From Cyanoderma ruficeps (lineage: Eukaryota; Chordata; Aves; Passeriformes; Timaliidae), in NCBI GenBank assembly GCA_008694505.1, contig VZDJ01000033.1:3224310-3288309 (forward strand): a stretch of DNA of 64,000 nt, written 5' to 3'. Below are positions 23,310-35,000 of the stretch, piece after piece (within the stretch, counting starts at the first letter, position 1; each line of letters opens with the position of its first letter). Both the position numbers and the translations under genes were made by a program. The notes beneath the pieces are model-generated. The model was not told the origin of the DNA. It did not search any database and was given only the letters and a program-made list of their open reading frames with translations.

Positions 23310-24530
23310 AACTAAACTAGAATTTCTAGTGTCATAATACATTTTCCATCTTAAACTTATGAAGATAACTGACTGGTCAAAAACAACAGTTTAGAAAAAT
23401 GTATAGCAGATTTGGAAAATAAAAATTTAAATTTTTTTCCCTATCTTGGCTGCTTTTGTTCAACATGGTGGCATGGTAAAAATATCCTGTTAAATATTTG
23501 GATTTGGAACCCATTGTTGAAGAACAAATGTTACTTCATGGAATTCATGCCCTGGAATCCTTGAGTTGTCTCACAACCTACAAATTTTCCTTGAACCTAA
23601 TAGATCAGGTATATTCTTTGACTTTCTGTAAAATCCCCAATGCATTCTGAGTCTAGGCCTCTGCCATTTGGTAAAGTATTAAATAGACCAAATTCAGCAT
23701 TTACCACTTAAATATTAAAGTACAACTAATCTGAAAACCCTGTGCATCATTCTGAATATTCTTAATAGGATACTTTTCCTGGTGGGATTTGCAGTGCTTA
23801 TAAAATAGGTTTATTTGTGAGTCATGAGTCCTTGTTTTGAATTCTCTGCCAGGGTGTTTTTTGGTGAATCTTTGGAACAAAATCGCTGAAGAAGATTACT
23901 TCAATTTTAGACCTTCTTTTTAAAAAATGTTGAAAGTAAACCAGCAGGAGGAATGAACCCCACACAAACAACTTGAGAGAACACACTCACACTGTGCTAA
24001 GCCTCTGTAACCACGACGGGGCTAAAAGCCTACAATGACAATATTTCTAGCCATTATTCTAATTAGTTGTTTCATGAAGGGGGGGTTTACGTGGAGTGGA
24101 AGGTTTCCTGCCTGGCTGGTTTCCATTTGTACTCCTCAGCTGGTAAAAACAGGGAACTGGCAGCTAGAAGGACATGCCTGAGTGTTGCAGTGCTCTCCAC
24201 AGCCCACCGAGCAGGTGTTCCCGTAGCAGGAAAAGTGTTTTAGCCTCACTCTTGAACTTTTAAAGAAGAAGAACCAAAAACTTCTATGCTATTCTCACTG
24301 TAATTGGCCCAGGGCCAGGACAAAGGCACCTGTTGGACCCTTGAGCTGTTCCTCAAGAAATGTAGATATTTTCTATTGGGCAGCAAGCCAAAAATCTCTT
24401 AGATCCTTGTACACTTTAGAGAGAGCACGGAGATTCTCGGGATTTTTTGGGGTGTCTTAACAGGTGTAAGAGACCTCCCTGCACTGTGCACAACTTTTAC
24501 TCTTCTGTTCTGTAAAGTTTGTTATTTTCT
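23310..24530. other. Gene-free sequence
   Basis: No gene found. The stretch from about 24100 to 24530 is richer in G+C than its surroundings and leads directly into the duplicated segment at 24531. It may belong to the same unknown repeat. Confidence 0.45.
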
Positions 24531-25040
24531 TCTTTAATTGAAATCTTTTTGCTTTTTAAAAACATCTCTGATCAGCCATCTCGCTGATTATTCTTAAGCC
24601 ATTTCTGGGAGGTTGCTGGTCACCCTCAGAGCTTGATTCACCTTCCTGGGGCTCATAACACGCTGGCCTCACACAGCCACATATCACCTGAGGTCTGCTA
24701 TTTTCATATTTACTTCCACTTTGCAATAACATTATAAGCATAAAGGCTACCAAATACTGCAGGATGCAAGTATTTGTTAAACTTTTTAACAGCATTTGTC
24801 AGGCTTTTTTAATTGTTGTCCTTGACTCTTCAGAAAATCCTGTCTTCCTAGAAACCAGAATTTAATTAAATCCTTTAATTAAAACCTTTTTGCTATTTCA
24901 AAACACCTCTGATCAGCCATCTTGCTAATTTTTCATAAGCCATTTCTGGGAGGTTGCTGGTCACCCTCAGATCTTGGTACACCTTCGTGGGGCTAAAAAC
25001 ATGCTGGCCTCACACAGCCACGTAGCACCTGAGGTCTGCT
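24531..25040. repeat. Direct duplication of about 170 bp, 341-bp offset
   Basis: Segments 24531-24700 and 24872-25040 share long blocks: CTCTGATCAGCCATCT, AAGCCATTTCTGGGAGGTTG, CTGGTCACCCTCAGA, GCTGGCCTCACACAGCCAC and CACCTGAGGTCTGCT. They differ by scattered substitutions and small indels. The shared word GATCAGCCAT starts at 24570 and 24911. The spacer of about 170 bases is AT-rich. Two remnants of one dispersed element, or a local tandem duplication, are both possible. I recognise no family. Confidence 0.8.
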
Positions 25041-25259
25041 CTCAACAAGTCTTATTCCTGATAGCCTCCTTGTTAGGGAAGAAGTGTCTTCAGAAGTTGT
25101 AAGTTAAAGAAGCTGCTGATGGTTCTTCCAGAATCAATATTCAAACAAGGAAGATCATTTATAGAATTGCTTATAGACGTCATGGAATTCTCCCAGCTCC
25201 CAAAGCAAAAACTTAGTCTGGCTAAGAATCTGATCAGCATGAAGGCTTCTCTTACCATT

Positions 25260-25792
25260 TGTAGTGGTTTGAAAACAAACCAAGTGAGAGGCTTTAAATC
25301 AGAAAATATAATTTAATAAGAAGAAAGAAAAAAAAGGTAGAATAAAAATAAATTCAGTAATACAAAAGACCACTGACAGAGTCAGAATACAACCTGATAC
25401 GGGTGATGGAAGCAGTCCAGATGAGGTGGTCTTCCTGAAGCAGTGATCCTGTAGAAAGGTCTGGTAGCTCTGGTCCTCTGGGAATCCAGTGGGTAAGGGC
25501 TGCCCAAATCCCAGACTATATCCAGGTGAGAATGCCTGGCTCCTCCCCCCTGGGCGGAGCATCTCACAATGGGATGGTGAGTCATACAGAAGAGTCTTTG
25601 ATGGCCCATTAGCGAGAGATTGCTCTCGGAGGCAGTTATCCATGAGTCACACAGCAAGGCACCTGATGGGCCATTAACAGAAGATAGTCCAGGGGAAGGG
25701 GTCTGGGAAACACTGCTCCAACAATTGGATTCAACAGTTTGTGAAGATGGTGAAAGAATACTTTTGCATATTCTATACTACAACCCAGGACA
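25260..25792 (-). mobile_element. Solo LTR, TGT(C)CTTGGGTTG family, copy 1
   Basis: Read on the minus strand, it begins TGTCCTGGGTTGTAG at 25792 and ends CAAACCACTACA at 25260. It is flanked by perfect 5-bp duplications, CCATT at 25255-25259 and CCATT at 25793-25797. The body matches the copies at 28430 and 45626 in long words, for example the box around GAGATGCTCC.CCCAGGGGGG (rc of 25535-25570) and the CTGGATATAGTCTGGGATT promoter region. A 5-bp duplication fits ERVL-type or some class I elements. The open frames on both strands (25299-25657 and 25489-25850) lie inside it and are not genes. Confidence 0.92.
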
Positions 25793-25797
25793 CCATT

Positions 25798-26095
25798 ACC
25801 CAACAAACGAGCTGCCTGAGTCTAAGCAGAGAATATTGTTTTACAGGTAGCCGGGGTGGTGTCACAGACCAGGAAAAGTGAGAACAGAGCTGGAAAAAAA
25901 AATTGCCATGCAACAAACCACTGTACCAAGAGTGGTCACACTGTGCTTGAAATAAGGATTTAATTTAAACTTAATGAGTTTTCTGCATGGTGGTTACAAC
26001 TAAATTGATTAGAAATATATGTTTTGGTTTAACAACTGTGCTGCAGGAGAAGCATTTATTACCTAGCTGTTGAAGTGGCTGTTTTCTTGATCATT
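25798..26095. other. Short gene-free spacer
   Basis: No gene or repeat recognised between the LTR and the candidate conserved element. Confidence 0.5.
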
Positions 26096-26099
26096 TGAT

Positions 26100-26400
26100 C
26101 TTTCATGTCCAATAATAAAAATGGATGTAATCTAAATGCAGAATCCATCCTACTTAGTGCTCATAATTAAATGCTTTCCAAAAATGTTTATCATAACTTC
26201 CCACTGTGGCTTGTGGCTAATTTAATCAAATGGCAAGATCCTTCTCCTCTCACCTGTGTCTGCAGCAGATAAACTTGTGGGAGGCATATGTTGCTTAATT
26301 AACCCTGTAATTCTTACATTTGGGTTAATTAGCATCTAAATTAAGGTTTCTTGTGTATCATATGCTTGGTGCTGTAGTCTATTGTACACAATTTATTCCT
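26100..26400. promoter_or_regulatory. Candidate conserved non-coding element, TTAATTA-rich
   Basis: The block carries CATAATTAAATGC, GGCTAATTTAATC, GCTTAATTAACCC, GGGTTAATTAGC and AAATTAAGG, which are tightly spaced homeodomain/LIM-homeodomain-like cores. CCCACTGTGGCTTGTGGC adds RUNX-like TGTGG words, and CACCTGTG is an E-box. No open frame or repeat is present. The texture resembles vertebrate developmental enhancers. Conservation is not visible from this sequence alone. Confidence 0.4.
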
Positions 26401-28429
26401 CTGCAGCTAGAGATATTTCTGCTTGCTTACATGGTTTGATTGCTTTCATATGAAAGTTTTAAATTTTTTCTGCTACCTCATGTGCACCTCCTTGGATACT
26501 CATTGCAGAACATGTCACCTGATAGCTAAAATAACTGAGAGTTCAAAGAATGGACAAGATCCTGACTGCCCTTGATATAAATTTTGGAATCTTGATTGGG
26601 TCACCATACACATTTTGGTGAATGTGGCCACATTCAGTTGCAGTTGCTAGGATTTAAATGTGTCCAAGTGTTGTATTAATTTGGATGCCTTTGCTGAATG
26701 CATTTAGCTGTTCAAACTTGCTATCTCTACTTACTCGTGAGGTATCACTTTATTTAGGATTTGATGACTGGAAAGTGGCTGAATTATTTAGAAACATCTG
26801 TATTCATAACAGAGATGACAAGAAATGAAAACAATCAAAAAATGAAGTTGTAGCTTTCCCATCATGTTAGAGTAGGAAAGCTGCAGATTGCAATTTCTTA
26901 ATCTGAGACCATCATAAAGAGTTATGGCTCTGTCCTCCTTCATTCATTTAATCTGAGCTTCCCATCACCCCTCTGATGGACAGTCTGGGGATGTCCAAGC
27001 TAAAATGGTTAAATAAAAATCAGAGTGAGGTATAGAACATAATTGTATTATGTGGTTTGAATTTCCAGGAAAAAACTTTGCTCTGAAGGAGAGCAACATT
27101 TTGCAAGGCTCTGCATGGTGAATGTAGGGCCCAAGCACCTTAGAATCTGCTGTTAGTGGGATGGCTGCAAAGAATCCAGTTGTTCATTGAAACACAAAAA
27201 GTCTCTGGCTGGTCCAGAGCCAGTCTGGATAAACTGCTTTATTCAGAGAACTTGTAAATCAAATGCTCATTACAGCTCCAAGGAGTGCCTTTAAAAATGG
27301 CCAGCCCACACACCTTGCAATCTCTAGCTCTCCATAAGTGGATATGAAAAAAGAGTAGGAATTAAAATATTAAGCATAAGCTGAGAAATGTGGAGTTTAA
27401 TCTTTTTCATTCTGTACAATGTGTCAGTTTCAGGTCAAACCTAAATGTGATGAACAGTTTCCCTGTAAAGGAAAAACCCTTCTCAGAAAGGCTCCTTAAA
27501 ACAGCTTATGAATTATTTCATAAGGAAAGTAACTCTTTTCAGAGCATGCTTCAGAAACAGGGAGGTCAGATATGTGTCCAGGGCTTGCAGCAATAACACG
27601 GCACAGCCATGCCTTGCATGAACAGAGTGATTTTATGAGTTACAGGATTTCATGTACAGAGTCCATGCCCAGAGCCCTCCACAGTCAATTCTTAGAAGCT
27701 TACCAGGAGCGTACAGTTTTCAACTCACAAACTTTTAGGCTGATTAAATTGAGCACAGTGTATTGTCATCTTGCAACACAGATTTTTCTTTTGGCTTGGT
27801 TATGCTGTAATAGCAAAAAAAAAAAAATCCCAGAAAACCAACACCATAAAAGCTTGACTCTGAAATTATACTGAAAAGTCTGAAACAGTGCTGATATGGA
27901 GTCTAAAATTACTTCCTTATTTTATCTGTGAAAAATACCCTTTCTGAATGTGTTATTCATTGTGGACACAAATACTCTGGATGACATCAGACCACTTGAG
28001 AAGCAATTTGAAGAAAATGTTTTCTAGGAAACTGTATGTTATTCCCCTTAACCACTGAAATGAAATAAGCTAGCAAATAAATATTCAACACTGGTATTTT
28101 ATCCACTTTTCCTTAACCAATCAAAACCAAACTGTGAAGCATGGGAAAACTACTATTAGTCTATTGTGCAGGAAATCTGTGCACAGTATGAAAATAGATG
28201 TGAATGTGTGCATGTGCACAGCTGTAATGTTGCCTTTATTCTTACTGAGGTTGACAGAATTGCTTATTACTGCTGAAAATTCCTATGGTGAGCAATTAAA
28301 GATAAGGTCTTTGCCAAATGTAACTGAACTGGATTTTCCATAGCTGAGAATGTGCTGGAGTCTGTGGGTTTGGTTTGTTTGTGTTGGTTTTTTTTGTTGT
28401 TATTTCTGAGGCTAAACTTGGTAACCTTA
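26401..28429. other. Gene-free sequence
   Basis: No recognisable gene. An A-run of 13 lies near 27815. The 100-codon plus frame at 27572 has no known domain. Confidence 0.5.
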
Positions 28430-29072
28430 TGTCTTAGATTGCAATGCAAGTTGTGACCAGCAGTGTGTGTTCTATCACCATCTGTTAAATCCATGTGGGA
28501 CAGGGTTCTTCATCTCTTCCACCACCCATCCTCCCTCCAGGGGAGATCTGCTGTTCATGGGCCATCCAGGCTCACTGCAGGGCTGATACAATTCCATCAT
28601 CCCATTGGGAGATGCTCCATCCAGGGGAGGAGCCCAGCATTCCTACCTGGATAAAACCTGGGATTCAGAACACCAGGACAGCCTGTTTGCACTGGACTCC
28701 CAGAGGAAGGCCAGACCCATCTCACCACCACTGCACCCTTCTACAGGATCATCTCTGCTCCAACAGAACCACATCCGTCACTCCAGGAAGATTTGGTTGG
28801 ACTGCTCCCAACCCCCTGACCAACAGGGGGTCAGGTTGTGCTCTGACCCTGTCAGTGGTCTCCTTTTGTTTGGAGAGAGGGTTTTTGTACGACTACATTT
28901 TTTTTATTTTTCATTTTCCCAGTAAAGAACTGTTATTTCTACTCACATATCTTTGCCTGAGAGCCCCTTAATGTCAAAATTTTAACAATTCAGAGGGAAG
29001 GGTTTTACATTCTCCATTTCAAGGAAGGCTCCTGCCTTCCTTAGCAGACACCTGTCTTTCCAAACCAAGGCA
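28430..29072 (+). mobile_element. Solo LTR, TGT(C)CTTGGGTTG family, copy 2
   Basis: The 643-bp LTR starts TGTCTTAGATTGCAATGC and ends CCAAACCAAGGCA, with imperfect inverted ends. Perfect 5-bp target duplications flank it: CCTTA at 28425-28429 and CCTTA at 29073-29077. A GGATAAAACC promoter-like word lies near 28650, and a run of Ts followed by CCCAGTAAAGAACTG near 28920 is the probable poly(A) region. It is nearly co-linear with the copy at 45626. The frames at 28495-28971 and 28605-28925 fall inside it and are spurious. No internal retroviral sequence adjoins. Confidence 0.93.
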
Positions 29073-29077
29073 CCTTA

Positions 29078-32000
29078 CTGTTCTTGTAACATGGTGCTGA
29101 GAAGGAGGGAGAGATGCAGGTGAAAGGAAAGAAGAGAAAGGGCGAGTTAATTGAGTAGTGTCCAGATAAAGTCACTGATCTCCTCATCCAGGCTTGGAGG
29201 AGCAAGCTGTGCATCCAAAACATGACAGATCTGTCCTGACTTCTGCAACTTAGTTCTGTCTCAGCTTGTGTGCATCTGTTCAAAGGGTTACAAAGCACCT
29301 GAAGCACAGAGCTATGAGCTCCTGCCAATGTGAGGGAAGTCCCAGATGGTGAACAGCTGGTTATGATGATGCCCCAGGTTTCTCTTCCTTTTCAGAGAGG
29401 AAAAGAGCTAAAGGATTGTTACCAGCTGTTGTTACTGGGAGCAGCTGACAAAGTGTTTTTTCAATGCATGTTTTTAGTTTTGCCCTCAATATAGCTTGGA
29501 TGCAAGAATCAGCCTGAACACCTCTCTCAGCATTTTCCTTGTAACTGTGAATCACAGCACACTGCATTTATTACAGGATGAGAAAACACACATTGTTGAT
29601 TTCTGATACAGAAGTTACTGTGTCAGAGCCTTAGCAGGGATAAATTTCCATGGTACCAGTGAGCCAGGCTGCATCAGCACATGCACATAGCTGCTTGAGT
29701 CAGATGAATTATCCCAAGTGAAAGATAGTGGGATGCAGAGTGCATGCTGAGAATTTCTGCACAAAGCCAGCTTTTTCACGCAGTGGTCCAACACATTTTG
29801 GTGTAGCTCCAGTGCAAGTAGCCAAGACTGTTGTAAGTTTCCAGCATAATTAGCTCATCTATCTTATGCACCTGGAAATCAGAGTGTGGTGATAAATGAT
29901 TCCCTTAAGCAGATTGAACCTAGAGTCAATAATGATGAGCCAAAAAAATTATCTTATGCCTGAAGCTCAAATTAGAAAAGCGGATTTTTCTGCAGGGGAG
30001 GTCCTGTAAGGCTGAACCACAGGCACTACTACTGTACTTGGTATTGAATGTTTAGAAAGATAAGAATATAATGCTTTATAAGGGAAATTCTGGGCACTGT
30101 GGTTTCTAGGAAGACAGGGTATTCTGAAGAGTCAAGGATAATAACTAAAAACAGGCTGATAAATGGTGTTAAAATGTCTAACAGTCACTTGAATGCTGCA
30201 GTATTTGGTAGCCTTTGTGTTTATAATGTTATTTCAAAGTTGATGTAAATGTGAAAAATTACAGTGCATATTATAAAAAGCATGGACCAATACAGTGGTG
30301 AAGCACAGAATAACACAGCATAGCCGGAATGAAAATGGTCACAAAAACCTGACACTGTGCAAAGCTTGCCCAGGAAGTAAAAAGAAAACTGAAATCACTA
30401 TGAACTGAACACACTATAACTGAAATTACTGCGCAGAGGGTTGCCTTATCACATAAAGCAGCAAGTAAAATCAGCTGTCAGGCTTTACGTATCTTGTTTC
30501 CAATACGAGATTGGTCGTTCAGACCAGGCAGCATTAAATGGCAGCTTAGTTTTCTACTGAGTGAGGATATTCCCCTCAGAGCATCAGTTTAGACCCAGAA
30601 CTTTGACAGAGTGAATAATCAAAGGTGATGTTTCAGGAACTGACTTATTTGCAAAGAATATCGACATATCTGGTCAAAGCAAATGCAAGACTGTAAAACA
30701 TTTGCCAGCCTTGTCTCTTTAGTGTGTAATTACTGTGATTTGCAGCATTTTCAGCATATTTGGAGGAATGAGATCAGGGGGTGTGCATTAGAGTTTAGGT
30801 GTTTAAATATTACCCAAGGAAAGCTCTGGTCTACAGACAATTCTTTTGTGCTGAATTGGGAGCTGTAAAATATTCTTGGTGAATCCTCCAAGGTGAAGCT
30901 AAATGTGCCTGTGGTGCTTCCCTTGACCACTTCTTAATGCATTAATTAAACTGTTTCAACATTCGCTTGATTAAACTGTTTCAACATCCCCACACCTGAC
31001 TGGTAGCTGTGCACTTGAAGAGGTTGGCCAGAGAGGATTCCAGCAGTTGCAATGAAATGTTCAGGCATGCCGAAGTACCTCTCAGTGGATATCAGCAGGA
31101 TGGTTTATCCCCTGGGATTTTGCCTCCTCTTGCTTTCACTTCTATTGCTTTCTCTATATAAACGTGAAAAAGACTAGGAGACAGGATGCAGAGATTTTAA
31201 CAGGACAACATCACTCATGTTTGAAACAGCTGTGGGGGACTCCAAATGATGCAGAACCCATGACCTGGCCAAGCTTTGTGTTTCAATCCAGTAATACAAG
31301 CTTGATTACTGAAGCTGATGCCGTTATATTCGTATAGATTTGAGAATTACAACTTTTTAAGTAATACTTGTCAAGAAATGAGTGTCACTGGTTTAAATTT
31401 TAATTTCAGAACTAAACAGTTATGTTGCACTGAAACTGTTGAGAAAATTACAAAACTGGTGTGTTGTGGAGGGGATTCGGGATATGTTTTCTTGACAAAA
31501 CATAAACAAGCCTATTTACTAGAGATATTTCTTTTTATTTTATCTTTATATTCATGGCAGAATAATTTAAAAGCTTTATTATTATTGGGAATAGATGAAA
31601 ATTCCTCTATCTTATAGGAGAACTTCCTAACAAAGGATGTTCCTTGATTTTAATTTTGGCAAGTTAGGTATGTATCATTTACTCAGAGCCATTTTACATG
31701 CTGGCTTTTCTTATAGACTAGTTAAATTCTGAAGATTGTTAAACATTGGAGATATTGAAGATCATTTTTGAAGCTTGTTGAAGCAGTTTATAATATTCTG
31801 TATATCTAGGTAATACAAATAAGCTCTTATTTATTTTAAACTTTACATGTAAAGTATTCCAATAGGCTTTAATTATAAAAACGAAAGTATTAGAAGTTAC
31901 CTGCACAAACAGATTGACTCTTTTCTCTTTTTTATTTAAGTTCAGATGAGAGGATGTGATTTTTTGGGGTTAAATTCTGCAATGAATTCTAATGATTAAT

Positions 32001-35000
32001 ACCTAGGAAACACGAATTCTGAATGTACTTCCATAAATAGATGCATGACCTGATGTCAATTTCTCATACAGCTTCATTGCAGTATTTAAGTAGCCAAAAG
32101 GAATGATAAAATACCCTAACTAGACACTTCCAGGATCTACCCTTCCAGCAACCCTCTTTTACTAATACTGTGCAAAGTTAGAAGGGGTAAGAAAAGGGGA
32201 AAGGAAACAGCGTTTCCAAAGATGGAGCAGGAAGTATTGCTGGAAATTTGCCTTACCTTGGTAAGAAATTTGGCAGAAATGTTCCAATTTGAAATTAAAC
32301 ATTTACCAGTCTTAGCTAGTTTAATGTTAAAAGTGATCCTGGGTGCTGCACGCAGATCAGTTGATCTCTGGTGAGACCTGGGTGAGTGTCCAGCCTCAGG
32401 TAGGCTCCATGACCAAAAAACCCAAAATGGACAGGTCAGTGGAAATGCTCAAAAGTAACTCCTCCCCCACACCATTCAATAGCTGCACCATACCCAGACT
32501 CTGAAAAAGCCATACCTCCTTTTGCGTGGAAAAGTTATTTCAGTGCTGTTTTGTTTACCTTAGACAGAGTGGATAATGTAAAAGGGACAATATCCAGTAC
32601 CTGGGGACAGGAAAAAAATGTAAATCACCTAGTAGGGGCAGCAACAGCAGGCAGTACCAGTCAGCCCCATTTTAACTCTGGCCTTGTGCTGTCAGATCCA
32701 TCAGAATTTACCTGTTAGCAGCACTGTGTTCACAGCTAATTTCCACTTGCCCTTTAGCAGCAGCACTTACCCACGTGCTGGTATCACTACAAGATACTTG
32801 AGTAAGACATGACACATCCCTTGCAGGATTTGCCCTTTGCTGCTTTTTCTTTAGTGGCATAAGCAGAGCTCTGTTCAGGGGAGTGCTGGGAGACGTGCCC
32901 AGCCAGTTATCAGAGTGAAGAGGGACACTTGAAATCCTGTCTGAAACACCTCCCTGAATTAGGACATTAAACAGCCCTGCTCAGGATGCAATAGATAAAT
33001 TGAAGGAACAGTAATAAAAGCAGCTGGATACCTGTTTACCCTTGAGGGAAGTTAAAGGGAATTATTTCAGCACTGTGTGGGTGACACAGCCAGTTCTGCT
33101 GCCCAAACTTCCATTGTGGCACTGAAACAAAATGCAAAATGTATGTTCCACACACACATTTGCATAATATTATGTACACAGCTAAACCAAACAAGGACAT
33201 AATTGTCACAGTGTATTTGGGCTTTTTCTTAACAAGCATAGATATATTTTTAAATGCTAGGTGAACACTATGTGCAAATATTGCAATGATACTTCATCCT
33301 TATAAGCAATAGCAGAGCCAGGGGATAAACTAAGTGAAGTCACAGCATAAAGATTAATTTCATGCATTTCTCCTAGAGAATAATGAAATTTTAAGGAAGT
33401 GATTAAGTTTCCTACCTACTGAATAGTCTTAGGGGACAGAGAACCAAAAATCAAAGTATCAGCTGCTTTGGTGTTTGTGCTGGCACAAAGTCCCAATTAA
33501 TTAGATCTAGTGTTACAGTTACGACTCAGTAGGCACTCCCTTAAAGGAAATAGTGGAAATGGATTTTTGAGACAATTGAAATTTCATTCTTGCTATGGGA
33601 TGTCTAAATGGAGATCAATGAATTTGAGAGTTAATAAAGAGATGTATCAGATGTTTTAGTTCCCCTATTGTCCAGGGCCTTCAAACAGAAATACACCAAA
33701 TTTATTGCACTGCTTACTATATCAGTTTAGCTGACTGGTTTTCAAAAATATTGCAATGAAATATATATGGCTGAGCAATTTTCATGTGGTTTGGATTTCA
33801 CTTGTGTTATCAGTTCTTGATTCTGACATACTGCAACAAGTTTGAGTTGCATTCCACCCTCAAGACAAAAAAAAAATAAAATAAGAAAGACCAGTGGGTA
33901 TTGAACACAGTCAGAATTACTGAATGAATAGCCATTACCAGATTTCTCAGCTTTCTGTAGCTCATTAAGACATTATTTTGTTGTGCTGCTTCAGGGAAGT
34001 TTTGTGTGGCAGTGAGTCTGTCCCACAAGAAATGCCTCCCACTTGAGTTCTGTCAGTGTCCCAGTAAAACATTTCCACTACATTTTCCAGCCTGAAACCC
34101 TTCTGGACATTTTGAAAATGAAGTTGTGTTGTCTCTAGTCCCTAAGTAAATAGCTGGAGGGCACAAAGATGATTTTCAGGCCTTTTCTGATTCTGACAAT
34201 GGTGGAAGGGAGCTGCTCTGCATTGGCCCTTATGTCACTGACCTCAGGCTGTTGGTTCTGAAGACCTGCAACAATTTGGCCTTTTTTTGTGCTGCATACC
34301 TTTGGTCATGCCCACATCTATATCTGCAGTGGCAAAGGCTGGAAGTAGTTAGAGAAAAGGGCTACTGGAGCCCAAGCCCCCAGCCAACCCCCTTGTAAAT
34401 TCATCTTTAAACAATGCAACTCCACCATTTGCCAATGTCTTGGAGGAAGATCTAATATTTTTCCCAAATTTAATAGGGGCTACATAGCTTAACCACCCCC
34501 TAGCTTTGAAATCATCAACTACTTTTCCAGGAATTAGGTGGTTCTTTGATTATGAAAAGCAAGTAGAGCACATGTTCCTTTCCCCATCCTGCCTCTCTGT
34601 GGATTTAATTCCACACTCTGAAGGTCCAGCCTTGCAGAAAAATGGCTCTAATAATCAGCAAGACTGCTTCTTGAAGATGCTTTGTAAATTACAGGTTTTA
34701 ATAAAGAAAAAATAACAAAGTAACAAAACATTGCAGAAAACAAATAATAAAGAAACCTCAGACACCTTGCTAAGACATCTTGAAAAGCCTTTACTTCCTT
34801 TTGTGCTCTTTCTTAAATGTTTTAGGAGGGATAAAGAGCCAATAGAGAGAGACACAGGGTTTGAAGAACAGCGACAAGATGCAATAGATGTTTCTTTCTT
34901 GGCCTTGAGCCAATCCTTGTCAGAAAGGTATGGAAGAATCTAGGTAAAATTCCTAAAATGTCAGAGGTAAACTGAAACTCTTTCCCTGTTTGGAAACGCC

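Noticed and set aside
28495..28971. 158- and 106-codon plus-strand frames
   Set aside because: They lie wholly inside a solo LTR with perfect target duplications; a similar frame occurs in the sister LTR at 45625-45999, so the frame is a property of the repeat.
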